Part shown: piece after piece, positions 33,966 to 45,755 of the stretch
Numbering within the stretch: position 1 is the first letter of the stretch
How the letters are laid out: every line of letters starts with the position of its first letter
Assembly: GCA_028023455.1 (NCBI GenBank)
Contig: JAQFVV010006200.1
Location: forward strand, 2,346,738 to 2,410,737
DNA length: 64,000 nucleotides
Source: Epiperipatus broadwayi
Taxonomy: Eukaryota; Onychophora; Udeonychophora; Euonychophora; Peripatidae
Direction: 5' to 3'
Translations under genes and position numbers: made by a program
Notes under the pieces: model-generated
What the model saw: only the letters and a program-made list of their open reading frames with translations
Database searches by the model: none
Told to the model about the DNA's origin: nothing

Positions 33966-35199
33966 TTTGCTTTATTTTATTTTTGTTGTCAAATTATATA
34001 GTTGTGGGTGTATGTTAGCATAACAACATTATGTTATATTTGAACCATCTTTATTTAATTAATGAATCCACAAACTGAGCTAACAGTTAGCAAAACAGAG
34101 AGGAAAATGTTTTCTGAGATGAAAAAAAGAATGAATTAATTGAAAATGAACTGATTAAGAACAAAAATACAGTAAGTAAGTTTATGAATTGAGAATAGCT
34201 TATTTAAGAAGAAATTTTTGTTTTAAAGAGTGTGGTAAAGAACAGCTTATTGTTAAAACAAATGAATATTAAGTAAATGAATAAACATCAGTTAACAAAA
34301 TAAAAAAGATGTAACTATATACTGAAACAAACCTACATGTGATTCTTCAAGCTTACATTTAATATTTATCAATGTGAACATCCATCTTCTATCTACCCAT
34401 ATGAGAAGTCAACAAATATCTATGGGAAGCAATAACATATCTTCAAACAACTTTATGACTATTTACATTCTTCAGTAAGAAGTGCTGTACAGCACATCTA
34501 ACATCCATTTGGGTAAAAATCTGCTATTCATTAAATTATTTATGCTTACATTACATAGATAATTCAGAAAAGACCTTATGGACAAACAAAAAGGCAATTT
34601 CTGCCATATTTTGAATCTGTGTTAAGGTACTAAAAAAAAATTGATTTGAATTTTTTTTTAGGTAACTGTCTTAAAGTCAATTCAGACAATCCATCAAGCA
34701 CTATTCCATATGTGGATATCTATTCATTCTTAATTAAAAGGTAAAACGAGTAAAAACCTCCAACCCTCACCAACTTGCAATTTCCTCTATGAAAATCTGA
34801 TGAAAATGCATTCAACCTGAAGCAGGCTATTTAAAGTCTATATGTCTTATCTTTCATAAATAATGTTACAGCTAGAAAGAAATGGATTACTGTTATCAAT
34901 GCAGATTATGTTTATGTTAGATGATTCATTGTAATGATTTGTTTTGATTTACATAAGATTTTTGCTTTTCTGAACTTAGATTATAACTGGGATCACTATT
35001 TCAAATAGTTACTGTTCTGTTGTCATGCTTATATAAACTAAACAAGTTTGTGTTAAAATCTTCAAAACTCAAGTTGCTAGCTTGAATATCATAACAGAAT
35101 TAAAATGGCTACTGAAAGTTTACAATGCAAAAGTATGCTCCTATTAAAAAAAAAATGGCAGAAAACTTTAATGTCAACAAATCAGTTTGGAAGCATATC
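33966..35199. other. AT-rich DNA without a gene
   Basis: No coding, RNA or structured repeat was recognised. Confidence 0.5.
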
Positions 35200-36190
35200 T
35201 ACTGATTACTCATATAGGAAATAATATTATATTGGAGAAGAACAATATGATTTTTAGAAGACAATATGGATAATGAATGTCATTGAAGTTGTTAAAATGA
35301 TGAAAAAATGAATTGGTATATGATAAAGCACATCTTAAGGAATATGGAAGTATATTGGGAAGGGGAAAAAGATTGATTTGAAATATGTGTAATGGATAGA
35401 TAATAAGCATTAGATTGGAAATGTATTGGGACTGAGGAAGAAATGAGTATAAAAAGAAACATTAGATAGGGTTGATTATATATGACATCTGTACTTTTAA
35501 ATATTTATTTATAAGTTGATAAATCACTATTTAGACTATGAATGAATTGATGGTAAAATAATAAGATATATAAGATTTGCACGTGATGTGATTTATTAGC
35601 TGAGAATGAAAAAATATTCAGTATATAGAATGTGTTGAATACAGAATGAGTATTAATATAGGTAAGATGACTAAAGCCTTGTGGATGAGGAAAAATAAGA
35701 AAAATACAAATGACACTTTGGATAAGATGGTTCAACAACTGAATTGAGATAGGTATTTGGAAAACTGTTGAGTAAAGATGATAGGTGTAAAAGTAAGGTT
35801 AAAAGAAGAAAAATATAAATATTAAAAAAGGCATTTTTCAAAAAGAAGAGCTGAGGAAGAGATTGGTTAAGAGCTATGTATGAAGTATATTACTGTAGGG
35901 CTATGAGACATGGGTAGTAAATAAGAAAATTATAAATAGATTGGAGCCTTTTAAGATGTGGGTGTGGAAAAGAATGTAGATGATTAGTTAAGTGAATAGA
36001 ATAACAAATGAGCAAGTTTTAGTAAGAATAGATAAAAGAAAATTGACAAGTGAAATGGAATATTGGAAAAGAAACTATTGATTATGCATTAAGAAAGAAT
36101 ATTGTTTTATGAAAGACATTTTGTAGAAAATTCTAGATGATAATAGAAGAAAAGAATGGAGATTGACCCTTGTTGGATGATATAAAAGAT
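35200..36190 (+). pseudogene. Decayed non-LTR retrotransposon RT and C-terminus
   Basis: Fragments in order: EEQYDF-RRQYG (about 35235), a motif-C relic RFARDVIY (35573; FADD lost) and SMSINIGKMTKAL (35640). After these come RYLENC (35745; family YLG), KRKSRVKRRK, LYYCRAMRHG (35885; family LLYGCETW) and LEPFKMWVWKRM (35940). NRITNEQVLVRID and KRKLTSEMEYWKR close the series (about 35990-36070). The final block is a strong LINE C-terminal signature. Stops in every frame. Open frames on the opposite strand are shadows. Confidence 0.75.
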
Positions 36191-37341
36191 AGGTTGATTT
36201 TCATGAAGTTATAGACTAAAGCAATAAACAGAACAGAAAGGAGAAACAAAGTGTTTGTGTGATTGCTCTCTGGACTATCCATAGTATATAAACACCCTAA
36301 ATAATAATGTAAGTGGCTCTCATACAGAATTATGTAAGATGAGTTATTGCTGTCTAATTTAGCAATTATAATATAACAATCTTGAGCTGAAGCTTGACCC
36401 ATTACTCATTGTTCTCAAATGGTACATGATTTTCCAAGTGGATAACCAATTGATTATTTTATTTTTTGGGATCATAATTAAATATAAATTTTTAAAAAGA
36501 CAATATGGAAATACTGGGCCAAGTGCAATTCTTAAAATTTATGGTGAGAGTAAGGCACCCTTCTCTAAAATGGCATGAACATATTCTATCTTGAAAATCA
36601 TTTCTCTGATAGTTTTTCATTATTTTATCAGATCTTTTTGTAAGATGTCATCAATCAAACAAAGTGTAATATCATTTACTAAGTAAATGAAATGCCAAAA
36701 AAGATACAAAGTATTGTATGACTTCAGATAACATATATAGAGTAAACACTGAAGGATAAATGAGGATATATCTAAAAAAATGGCAAAATGTTATTTTAAA
36801 TTTTGTGACTGAAAACATACTAATTGAATCATATGGTAATGAGTAATGTGACTGCATGATAACATTTGCTCATCATCAATGGAAACTAGACAATCTCTTG
36901 AATTATCTCAATATTTTAAGATATACCTTAAAATTTCAATGAGGTTTTTACTTTATTATAATGATTCACGTATATGTGTGTGTGACAGAATGTATGCTGT
37001 TTTTTGAAAACAAGTAAGGGTAACCATGCTATGATTATACGATAACATTTGATCATTACTGATGATTGTCATCGTTTGACCCCCTCTTAATGCAATTTAT
37101 TCTAGCATCTCAATGTGATACACATCATAAATTTTAATAAGTCCGGTCATTCAGTATAGCACCCATTGCTCATAATATACTTGTCACCATATTGGTGCCG
37201 TTTAATTTTAGAAGCAAAAAAAAAATCTCTTATTTATTATTATGAATCCAAACAAATGATAAACAGATCAAGTAAAGGGGAGATTATTAATAGTTTCATA
37301 GTTGTTAAACAGAAAGTCAATCAAAACAAATATGTATACAG
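36191..37341. other. AT-rich DNA without a gene
   Basis: No gene was recognised. Similar 'tgcatgataacatttgctcatcat' segments recur at about 36855 and 37030, an old duplication. Confidence 0.45.
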
Positions 37342-37514
37342 TATATTAATAATTTTTATTAGTCATTCATTAGACTAGAGATTATCCAATAATGAATAAT
37401 AATTCTTAGTGCAACACTCTCATACAAGATAGGGACTCATTTCTATCCACTTTTAGCATCTTGTGGAGGATGTAATTATAATCATATGACCAAAGATATA
37501 TGAAAAAGATGTAT

Positions 37515-37580
37515 GATCCCAAGATATACATTTCATGCTGAACCAGCACTCGACAGTTGACACAGATCACAATCTTTTAC
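37515..37580 (-). ncRNA. HH-B hammerhead with A6 changed
   Basis: On the minus strand CTGTCGA (A6 to U), stem II GTGCTG/CAGCAT, GAAAT, and stem I strands GTGATCTG and CTTGGGATCAT. Helices are well preserved but one invariant base is lost, as in the minus copies at 2 kb. Confidence 0.65.
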
Positions 37581-37989
37581 ACAAATATGTATCATTGTTC
37601 GGTATATATAGATACAAAATTACTACAGTTTAACTGTTGTGTCAAGTGTGCTGACTTCACAACTTTGACACAGCACAAACTGTGCATCTTGGAATCATAG
37701 ATGATTTTCACGGGTCTATGGTCATATGTTTATGATTATATCCCTCCACAAGGTGTTAAAAGTGGATAGAAACCAGTCTCTACCTTGCATTACAGTGGTA
37801 TAGTGAAAATTACACTAAAGAAATATTATTCATTATTGGATACTCTCTAATCTAATGAATGACTAATTAAAATTATTAATATACTTTTATTAAATGACTT
37901 GTGCCAAATGTGAGGGTAGTACATTTGACACATCAATCAAACTAGTAATTTTCTATCTATATATACTGAACAATGATAAAGATATGTGT

Positions 37990-38056
37990 AAGAGATTGTG
38001 GTGCAAACAAACTGATGACTGCTGATTCAGCATGAAATGTGCATCTTTATCACGTC
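37990..38056 (+). ncRNA. HH-B hammerhead ribozyme, core intact, shortened stem I
   Basis: CTGATGA (38012-38018), stem II TGCTG/CAGCA with loop ATT and a C/U mismatch at its base, GAAA (38034-38037), stem III ATG/CAT, and cleavage triplet ATC ending at C38045. Stem I keeps three A/U pairs next to the core and has lost the following G-rich segment. The core is complete, but low activity is expected. Confidence 0.68.
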
Positions 38057-38170
38057 TTTGGTCATATGTTTATAATTATAACCCTCCACAAAGTATTAAA
38101 AGTGGATAGAAACATGCCTCAAACTTGCATAAGAGTAGTGTGAAAATTACTCTACAGAAATATGTATACA

Positions 38171-39200
38171 ATATTTTTAACCAAACATTACAATTCTACA
38201 TTATGCAGTGATAGAGTAATTGTACATAGCTATATGTTAGTCTATCATAAAACAAACATTATTATCAACTTGAGAAATAATGCCAGTTTTTAATTAGTGC
38301 AGTGTAACATGGCAACAATATGTGATATTTTGCATAAATAAATAATTAGATTTTGTACTGTCTTAGGCAAATGATTACAAATAAGAATTATAGAAAATAA
38401 AAGCCATCTTGGGTGAAGATTGATATTGTATAATAACTTCTCTATGTGAAATTCATCTTGCATACATGAGTACAATTTATATATGTTCATTTATTGATAG
38501 TTTAGAAGCCATACTGAATCTGGAAAAAAAAGATTGAGTAAATTATATCTACATATTATAAACTAACTTGCTATTGGTAAACTGGATATCATTCAAGCAA
38601 AATTGTCTAACATAAAATACTCTTGTAATGGATAATGAGATTCGATTAGATACTGAAACTTTGATTGAGTGAATGATTTAATACTTATAAAATAACAAAT
38701 AATAGCTTTGCTGCATTTATGTAAAAGTCAGATAGTGATATCCCAGTACTATTAATAATTAAATGAACTGCCATCTAGCTGCCATATTCAACAATAATTT
38801 TTAAAAAAATTGTCATTCATTCATTTGATTATATATACATATATATATACTGAGACAATATATCCTGTTTATTGAAAATCTATATTTCTATACAGGTCAT
38901 GCTTTTAAAAAATCTTCCTTAAAAGTTTTAAAGAACTTTAACCAGAAGAATAAGTGGTTTTAATAAACATTACATCAAAATATTCCATTACTTTAAAATA
39001 TCAATTTAATTAAAATAGTATAATTAAAAATTTAATTATTATAAAAATTCAATATTCTAGAATTTTAATACAGAATAAATGTTGCATGTATGTGTAATTA
39101 TATCTGCTTTACCTCTAGATTGCACTAAAATATCTTTCTTTAAAATAATTTTTCTTTACCTAATTTTTATTTTACATAAGATGAATATAGGTGCATTTAT
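38171..39200. other. AT-rich DNA without a gene
   Basis: No coding or structured signal was recognised. Confidence 0.5.
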
Positions 39201-39210
39201 TATTATTTTT

Positions 39211-39300
39211 TTTTTCATATGTCATAGCATCGGCCGGGACACGAATCCACAACCGTCTGCAACCAACTATTTGCTTGCAAGGCGGTTGCAAGTAAAAGTC
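39211..39300 (-). repeat. Diverged tRNA-derived SINE
   Basis: Tail, body (GCTATGACATATG) and tRNA-like 3' end GGCCGATGC with TTCGTGTCCC are present. The 5' part of the head (CCTTGCAAGC region) is rearranged. No target duplication was found. Confidence 0.65.
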
Positions 39301-39860
39301 ACATAAAAATACAAATCATTCATTAATTAGAAGTCAGATAGAGTATAATTAACCAGTTAGTGAGGGGGGGGGAGAGAAATCGAAAAAAAGATGTTTATAG
39401 TTTCCTCTTTTATTGTTTTATTTAGATTTAAAAGAAGTATATGGAAAATACATAACTTAAAATGAAAATGTGTAATTTCTTCTTGAGGGATAATGCTTAT
39501 AAAATGCATTATTAAATTGTTACCATAGGGTATCCCAATTCTTTTGCCTGATCAGAATGTCTGAAATTTTTCAGAAAGTCAACTTGGACTAATCATTCAG
39601 GTAACAAGTCTTATTTAATTTATACAAGTCACAGGTATATTCTAATATCTTATAATAAATGAGCTTTCAATGAAATTTTGGTTATATTTAAACAAATAGA
39701 TATTGTGCAGCACAAAAACAAGGGTCTCTATACCATTTTTATGAAATATGGAAAAGAAGAACATGCTTTGTATTTTATAGCATCTAGTAAAAGAAATCTT
39801 TCAAAATTATATTCATTTAAATCTACTTTAAAACAGATATTAAATGATTATTAGAAACAA
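39301..39860. other. AT-rich spacer
   Basis: A G-run lies at about 39363-39372. No gene is seen. Confidence 0.45.
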
Positions 39861-40060
39861 AATCAATTCAGATGTCACATAACCTAATTTAATAAGCTTG
39901 TATTTACAAATGTTATATATAGAGCTTGCAAAATAAGTTCTTAACAAGCTCTTAACATGCTTGAATATCCTAGCACCTCACTGACGATGCCAGTAGCAAA
40001 AACTGGTCTGATATTGGGGATATTCTCAAAGCTTGTTAAGAGCTTATATAACATTAATAA
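39861..40060 (+). repeat. HH-G repeat: hammerhead in a long hairpin
   Basis: Begins near CAGATGTCACATAACC and shares its left part with 19590-19690. GCTCTTAACATGCTT before the ribozyme pairs with AAGCTTGTTAAGAGC after it, extending stem I into a long imperfect helix. No coding capacity. Confidence 0.65.
39963..40025 (+). ncRNA. HH-G hammerhead, one core change
   Basis: CTGACGA (39981-39987), stem II TGC/GCA with loop CAGTA, AAAA in place of GAAA (G12 to A at 39999), stem III AC/GT around TG, and cleavage triplet GTC ending at C40008. Inner stem I TCA/TGA and an 8-bp outer helix GAATATCC (39963-39970) with GGATATTC (40018-40025) are perfect. The arrangement matches HH-A, but the sequence is otherwise unrelated. 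The G12 change predicts loss of activity in this copy. Confidence 0.65.
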
Positions 40061-41652
40061 ATGATTATTCAAAAAATATTTTCTTAAAAAAAATTTAAAT
40101 GTCGTCAAGTGAAAAATATTTATAGAATATAATTTACAGTAACTTTTGAATAAAAATTTAATGTATTCTCAAAATATAAACTTTCAAATTATTGTTTCTT
40201 TTTGACAAATTTTTCTTGTACAGAAATTATTCAGCACTAAATCTCTGGAAAGTGATAAATAATTGTCTTTATAAGAGAGGATTTTCAAATTATTTTAATA
40301 ATTAAATGGAATAATGATTTTCTATTTTTCTAATTTATTTTTTACTAACTTTTATCATCCCAATTTGGAAATGAAAACATTAACCATATCATAGCATTGG
40401 AAAATAAATTTTAATTTTTGCAGCATTTGTGAATATTTTATTTAAATTTTTCATCTTTAGGTAAAAAAGAAAAAATTGTTTTACTCATTTTTCTTTTTGG
40501 ATGAAAATGAACATTACTGCTTTCAAAATTTATTAACGATTTTGCTTTGGATATATAATTTTTTTAAAGTTTAAGGTGTAAATTATATTAAGAATTTCTG
40601 ACCGTAATAAAATAAATGCATTTTATTATCTTCTAAGACACAAGTCTCTAAGACTATGAAAAAGAATATAAAAGTCTTGACTACAGGTTTAATGTATTTT
40701 TAATATATTTTATTTTGTATATTTTCTTTTGATGAATATTGTAATTTAAAAATATTTTTAAATATATAAATCCAAACATTATTTAGTATTAAATGTATAA
40801 TAAATTGGAACAAGTAATTTTTCTACTCAATGTGCAGAATATTAGAAACCATATAATTACAAATTTATACTATATAACAAATGTATTTGTATTAAGAGAG
40901 TGATAACAGAAATAGATTACAAAATATGTACTTCTAAAGTTTATATTGACCAATAAATAACTTTTAATTATTTAAGTGCCGTATTTTTTAATATATTAAA
41001 GCATTGAAAGATTTAGGCAGATGAGAAATTGATGTTAATGATGGTACAATTGAATGGAATGGCCTAAAATTATTATCCTTTATGAGATGAAGGAATATTT
41101 ACTCAACAAATACAGATATCACATGAATTTTTTGTTTGAAGGTTTATAAGTGAGCTATATGCAAATTTCATTAAACAAAATTTAAAGCAAGATTATCTTA
41201 GATATATGAGGTTTAAAGCAAGATTATCTTAGATATACTATCTAAAGCATGTTGACCCAATAAAATATGAGGTCAAGTTCAATTTCTACTTTTACAAATA
41301 ATTTGAACACTATAAAATAGTCATATGATGAGCTGCAAAAAGAATATTGTCTTTTATATAACTCACTTCACTTTTTTCATTTAAAATAAGTTTAGAGATT
41401 CAGAGCTTCCCTTTTATGGATAATCTGAAAGGCACAAATCTGCTGTATGATTGGTAGCAACAAGGAACTGTCATCACGTGATTCTCTTCATTTTTTATTT
41501 AATAATGATAATTATCACCATTTCGTAAAAGTGTATATTATATCCTGTACAGGAAAATGTATATTTTCCACAGTTAAGATTTTACTGTACAAAACTCAAT
41601 GAGATGTTTTATATTGATTCCTTGTAGTTTAAAGGATGCTATTAAGGTTCTT
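40061..41652. other. AT-rich DNA without a gene
   Basis: A 27-bp direct duplication (GGTTTAAAGCAAGATTATCT type) occurs at about 41178-41238. No gene was recognised. Confidence 0.45.
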
Positions 41653-41980
41653 GTGATGTGATGTGATGCATTGTGACTTCATATACAAAGTCAGGAACCT
41701 CTCAGCTAGTATGCCCAGAGAAACATGTTAGCCATTTTACCTTCCCTTTCCATTCCCCACCCTAAGTTTTCCCATATCATGCTCCATCCCATTTCCACAA
41801 TATAATATTTATCAACTCCATGGCCTATATATCTAAATCCTCCTTATCTTTTCCTAAATGCAGCATAAAAACCAATAACTTATTTTCTATATAATCACTT
41901 TGTTTATATTTGTTCTTCTACAATTTCATTATTTGTATCCTTTCTGATTGTAGGCATTTATATTGAATTAACAGCAAATA
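41653..41980 (-). pseudogene. 3' fragment of the 13.5-kb LINE family
   Basis: Starts at TGTGATGTGATGTGATG (tail) and covers the 3' UTR and the C-terminal codons through the CX2CX8HX4C region to a break near 41980. More diverged than the 25.1-kb copy. No HH-A sequence adjoins its 5' end. Confidence 0.78.
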
Positions 41981-43611
41981 CATTTTCCATGAAAAAGGGG
42001 TGTGACCTGCTTAAGAGTATTCAGTTATAATCCACTTCAAGAATATTGAATGCATTGTATTTCTTGTTAAAAAATGAATTTACTTTTTATTATCCAAAAT
42101 TATTCATACAGTATATACTGCATAGTTTGTTAAAATATCAATAAAAGTCTACATTGAAAGTAAAACATTTTCCTATTCTTTCCTTTTGTATAAAATAAGC
42201 TGCAAATAAAATCCAGAATCTGTAAAAGAAAGGTTTTTGTTGTAAATATTCCAAGAAGTAAAAGAAAACAAATATTAAATAAGATTTAAGAAATTACCAT
42301 AGTTTGTGAAAACTTTATTAAATTAGAGGCATGGTGAGATTATCACCAGATAATATTTTTTTCTTTTCATGAACATTACTGGATCAGAATGGGTATGTTC
42401 AGATCATTTCTTTAATCTAAGTAAGCTGGTCCAACATTGGATGCATTAGTTGTGTTTTCAAAATGATAATTCTGAAAGTTGATTGTTGTGATCTCATCTT
42501 AAATTTACATTCAGCAATGGACTTGTTCAAATTAAAAAGCTCTAGACTAGATTCAGAATTTATTCTGACTGAACAATACTAATATAATCAAATAATCAAT
42601 GAAATGAACAGTAATCACATAAATAGATATCCAATATAAGATAAGGAAACTAGCTATAAAGCTGAGGTTCATTTGAGAGCAAGACAAGAGTTACTGTGTC
42701 ATATTTAGAATAGTCATTTACAATCTTCAATTATTCTGACAGTAACATATGTCATCTATTACTTTCTAGAATACAGTTGGATATATTCAAGTTTGGAACA
42801 GAAAGTTGCTATTAGCAAATAATATAATTGAAAGCACTGGATTTATTAGGAGGAGTCATGACCTTTCTCCAGCCCACTGTCTGTTACTGCCAACAAGTAC
42901 ATATTTGCAATTCTTCCAGTATAATGATTGGTAAATTCTTTTAACTATTGGAAATATTATAGTAAATAGATGCAATAAATGTTTTGACATATTTTTATTT
43001 ATTTATCAGCTGGAAAATATTTTCCAGCAGCAATGTATATGTACACAACATTTATAAAAAATAATTGAATGATAAGTTATTTGGAAGGTCACTTGATGTT
43101 CTAGCATCAGAGTGACAGTTTGAACATATACTTTCATTTAAATGAGCAAACTGGGTTCCCTTTTTATTTTTTTCAGCTGAGACTGAAGAAGTAAACCTTT
43201 TATTTTTTCATAATTCATTTATGAATTTAAATGCTTAATTCTATTACTTTACAACAGGCCAATTTGGAATTTTGAATCTGAATCAATAATTTGAAGCAAC
43301 TAGCTGATATAAGAAACATAATTTGGAACATGTCAAGACAATGCTACAATAAATGGGTGATTAAAACATGTTAAAATGAGAAAATGATGAAGAATAGTTA
43401 TGCCAAATGTACTACTGTCAATTCCAATCCCTCTCCTAGTTAATTGACAAAGTGAGTCCGGTTGTAGAAAGCAAATAATGCTGGTAATGAGATTCATTAG
43501 TGGAGATTAAAAAATTGATATTTTCTGTCCATTTTCCTTATTGATTTTATTATACAGATACACAAGCCTGTTTATTCTGAAAAGTTCTTTAAGATTTTTA
43601 ATCAGATGAAA
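41981..43611. other. AT-rich DNA without a gene
   Basis: No coding or RNA signal was recognised. Confidence 0.5.
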
Positions 43612-43850
43612 AAAAAGGCATATGGCTTTACTGCTTGGGGTTCATAAGAAGTTTGAATACCAGACCTGCAAATCATCTGTGTGACTCCCATTCCCAAAAC
43701 AGACACTCTACTTATTGTGCCAAACATGGCTTTATTGCTTGAGAGTCCATAAGAAATTTGAGGGCCCAAACTGTGAGTGCCAAAATTTTTCCTGGAACCT
43801 CTTCATCCCAAGTCATATGCTCTACCAACTGTACCAATTCATGCAATGCT
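43612..43850 (-). repeat. Two tandem tRNA-derived SINEs
   Basis: Two minus-oriented copies (about 43612-43715 and 43722-43850) of the family at 3460. The second has a well-preserved A-box (GGTACAGTTGGTAGAGCA) and a tRNA-like anticodon arm, followed by the ATTTCTTATGGACTC and AGCAATAAAGCCATG tail. Head-to-tail placement suggests a dimer or insertion of one copy into another's tail. Confidence 0.72.
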
Positions 43851-44167
43851 TTTTTTAAAAATTAGATAATAAACATTTCAAGTTTCATTAAACATAAGTA
43901 TCAGTATCTGAGATATGAACTTAGGCCATCAACTGACGTTTCTTCTTTTTAGGCGGATAATCTAGGTGGAACATAAATAATAGAAAAGTGAGAAAAAAGT
44001 CTTAACATTTTTCTGGAAGGATAAAACTACTGAATATTTTTTCTGTAGTTTTTTTTTTTTTTTGTATTTTGAAATTACTAGCACATGGCAATGATGTTTG
44101 AACAGTGATATTTTCATTGGGATTCACAGTTGCATTATTTCTCTGAATGGTTTGAACAGTGGTAAAA

Positions 44168-44252
44168 TGGCAGACTCTGTAGTTCAGTGTTCATGGATCT
44201 TGACCTAGCTCTGATTCAAACTTCTTATGACTCCTAAGCAATAAGCCATCAT
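44168..44252 (+). repeat. tRNA-derived SINE, second family, diverged
   Basis: CTGTAGTTCAGTGTTCATGG leads into CTGATTCAAACTTCTTATGA and CTAAGCAATAAGCCATC. Same tail as the 3.46-kb copy. Confidence 0.65.
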
Positions 44253-44337
44253 TCTTTCTAACATTTTCATAAGCATTATCATTACCAATACATTTTATAA
44301 TATTTTAAGTACAAGTATAGTATATATATTTAAGCTA

Positions 44338-44522
44338 GATGTAATTAGAGGGAATTTGAACCCAGATTTATCAAACTCCTTTCAGTCATCCACTCCACAA
44401 ACTACGAATATTGGAGATCATTTATTTTTCACATGTATGTGGTCATGTGTATCGGTTGCATGTGATGGAGTGAATGATAGAAAGGAGCTTGAAAGTCTGG
44501 GTTCAAATCTCCTCTAATACCT
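44338..44522. repeat. Internally deleted HH-B inverted-repeat element
   Basis: The left end ATTAGAGGGAATTTGAACCC is the reverse complement of the right end GGGTTCAAATCTCCTCTAAT. Only the GGAGATCATTTATTTTTCAC flank of the ribozyme remains between them. Confirms that inverted termini define this form. Confidence 0.72.
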
Positions 44523-44529
44523 TTTATAA

Positions 44530-45584
44530 ATAAAAAGTAAAACATATATGGATTATTGATAGTCTTTAGATAAAGAAAAAATCTAATTGGTTTAGAAACT
44601 AAAAAATACAAAAAACATTAATGTATTCCATTGATATTTAATATCATGCTTAAAAACTTTTAAAATAACCTTTTAAAAATAAGATTAAAATTTGTTTTGG
44701 AAAGAAAAAAGAAAACTATAATTTGAGTTTATAAAAATAATCTAGAAGTCATATAAGTGTCTTTTTTGCCTTCACAAAAAATCGATATCAATATAAAAAA
44801 TAATAATAATCTCTCCCAAGATACTAAAAATAATAATTCTGACAATAGAGAGCGCACAAATCGGATTTTTTAAAAAAAAAAAAAACAACAAACATTTATT
44901 TTATTTGAATGAAGAAATGTATAGCCTTGAATTAAATTTATTATTTATTATACATTGCATATTATCAAAATAATTTTTGAGTTAAAACACTCATAAAATA
45001 GATATTTGTAAAAAAAAAATGTTATCAGTTTTTATTTAAAGATATGATATTCTAAAATTGTAACTTAAATGATGTCAAACAAAGGCTGAAATTTCAACAC
45101 AGTGTAGTTTATATGTATATAGACAGCAAGTGTATATGATATATTTATAAATAAATACATATGATCACAAAACAGATTAATCAGCGAATTGTCTTGAAGA
45201 AGCAACGCCATTATGATTCTAAATTTTTAATTGATATAAATATTCAGTGATTATTACTGTTATTATATAAGTCATATATAGTCAGAAAAGAAGGAAATAT
45301 TAATTATAGTACTAAATTCAATTTTTTCCTGGTTTTGTATGTTGGATGCTTCATTCATTCTGAGTTCTTATTTGTATTAAGCCCTATTCACATATCACTC
45401 TAACTTGTTGATAGGGTTGCTTGGTGTCGTTTCTGGATATGCATTTTCATTTCTGATTACTGGTCAATATGTAATAATGATATAGTAGCAATCCCGTAAT
45501 CTATTATCGAAGTTGTAATCATTCACTTTCTCTGTTTACATTCCATGTACAATAATATTCTGTTTTTATAGAGACACAGAAGCA
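44530..45584. other. AT-rich DNA without a gene
   Basis: No coding or structured signal was recognised. Confidence 0.5.
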
Positions 45585-45755
45585 AAACTCTCCATACAGT
45601 AGCGCCACTCAGTGCAAGCCAGAGTAATTAATGGTTGCATTGATTACTCTGGCTTGCACTGAATGATGCTACTGTATGGAGAGTTTTGCCTCTGTGTAAA
45701 CAGCTTGTGTACGCATAAAGTATGGTGATCATGTGATCTTTAGTGGTTTACCGTT
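45585..45755. repeat. HH-A palindromic pair
   Basis: ACTCTCCATACAGTAGCG / GTGCAAGCCAGAGTAAT is followed after about 12 bp by its reverse complement, giving a near-perfect hairpin of about 105 bp (45585-45695). The end block ATGGTGATCATGTGATC follows. Two truncated HH-A 3' ends sit head to head, with no ribozyme left. Confidence 0.8.

Larger units (their letters stand above)
37342..38170. repeat. Second HH-B array, convergent units
   Basis: A minus-oriented unit (about 37342-37675) is followed by two plus-oriented head-to-tail units (about 37676-37899 and 37900-38170). The same blocks as at 1861-2960 occur. Spacing between equivalent cleavage positions (C37688 and C38045) is 357 bp. The first plus unit has lost the 5' half of its ribozyme. 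Confidence 0.75.

Noticed and set aside
36133-36402. 89-codon minus-strand frame
   Set aside because: Partly overlaps the end of the plus-strand LINE relic; no recognisable product.
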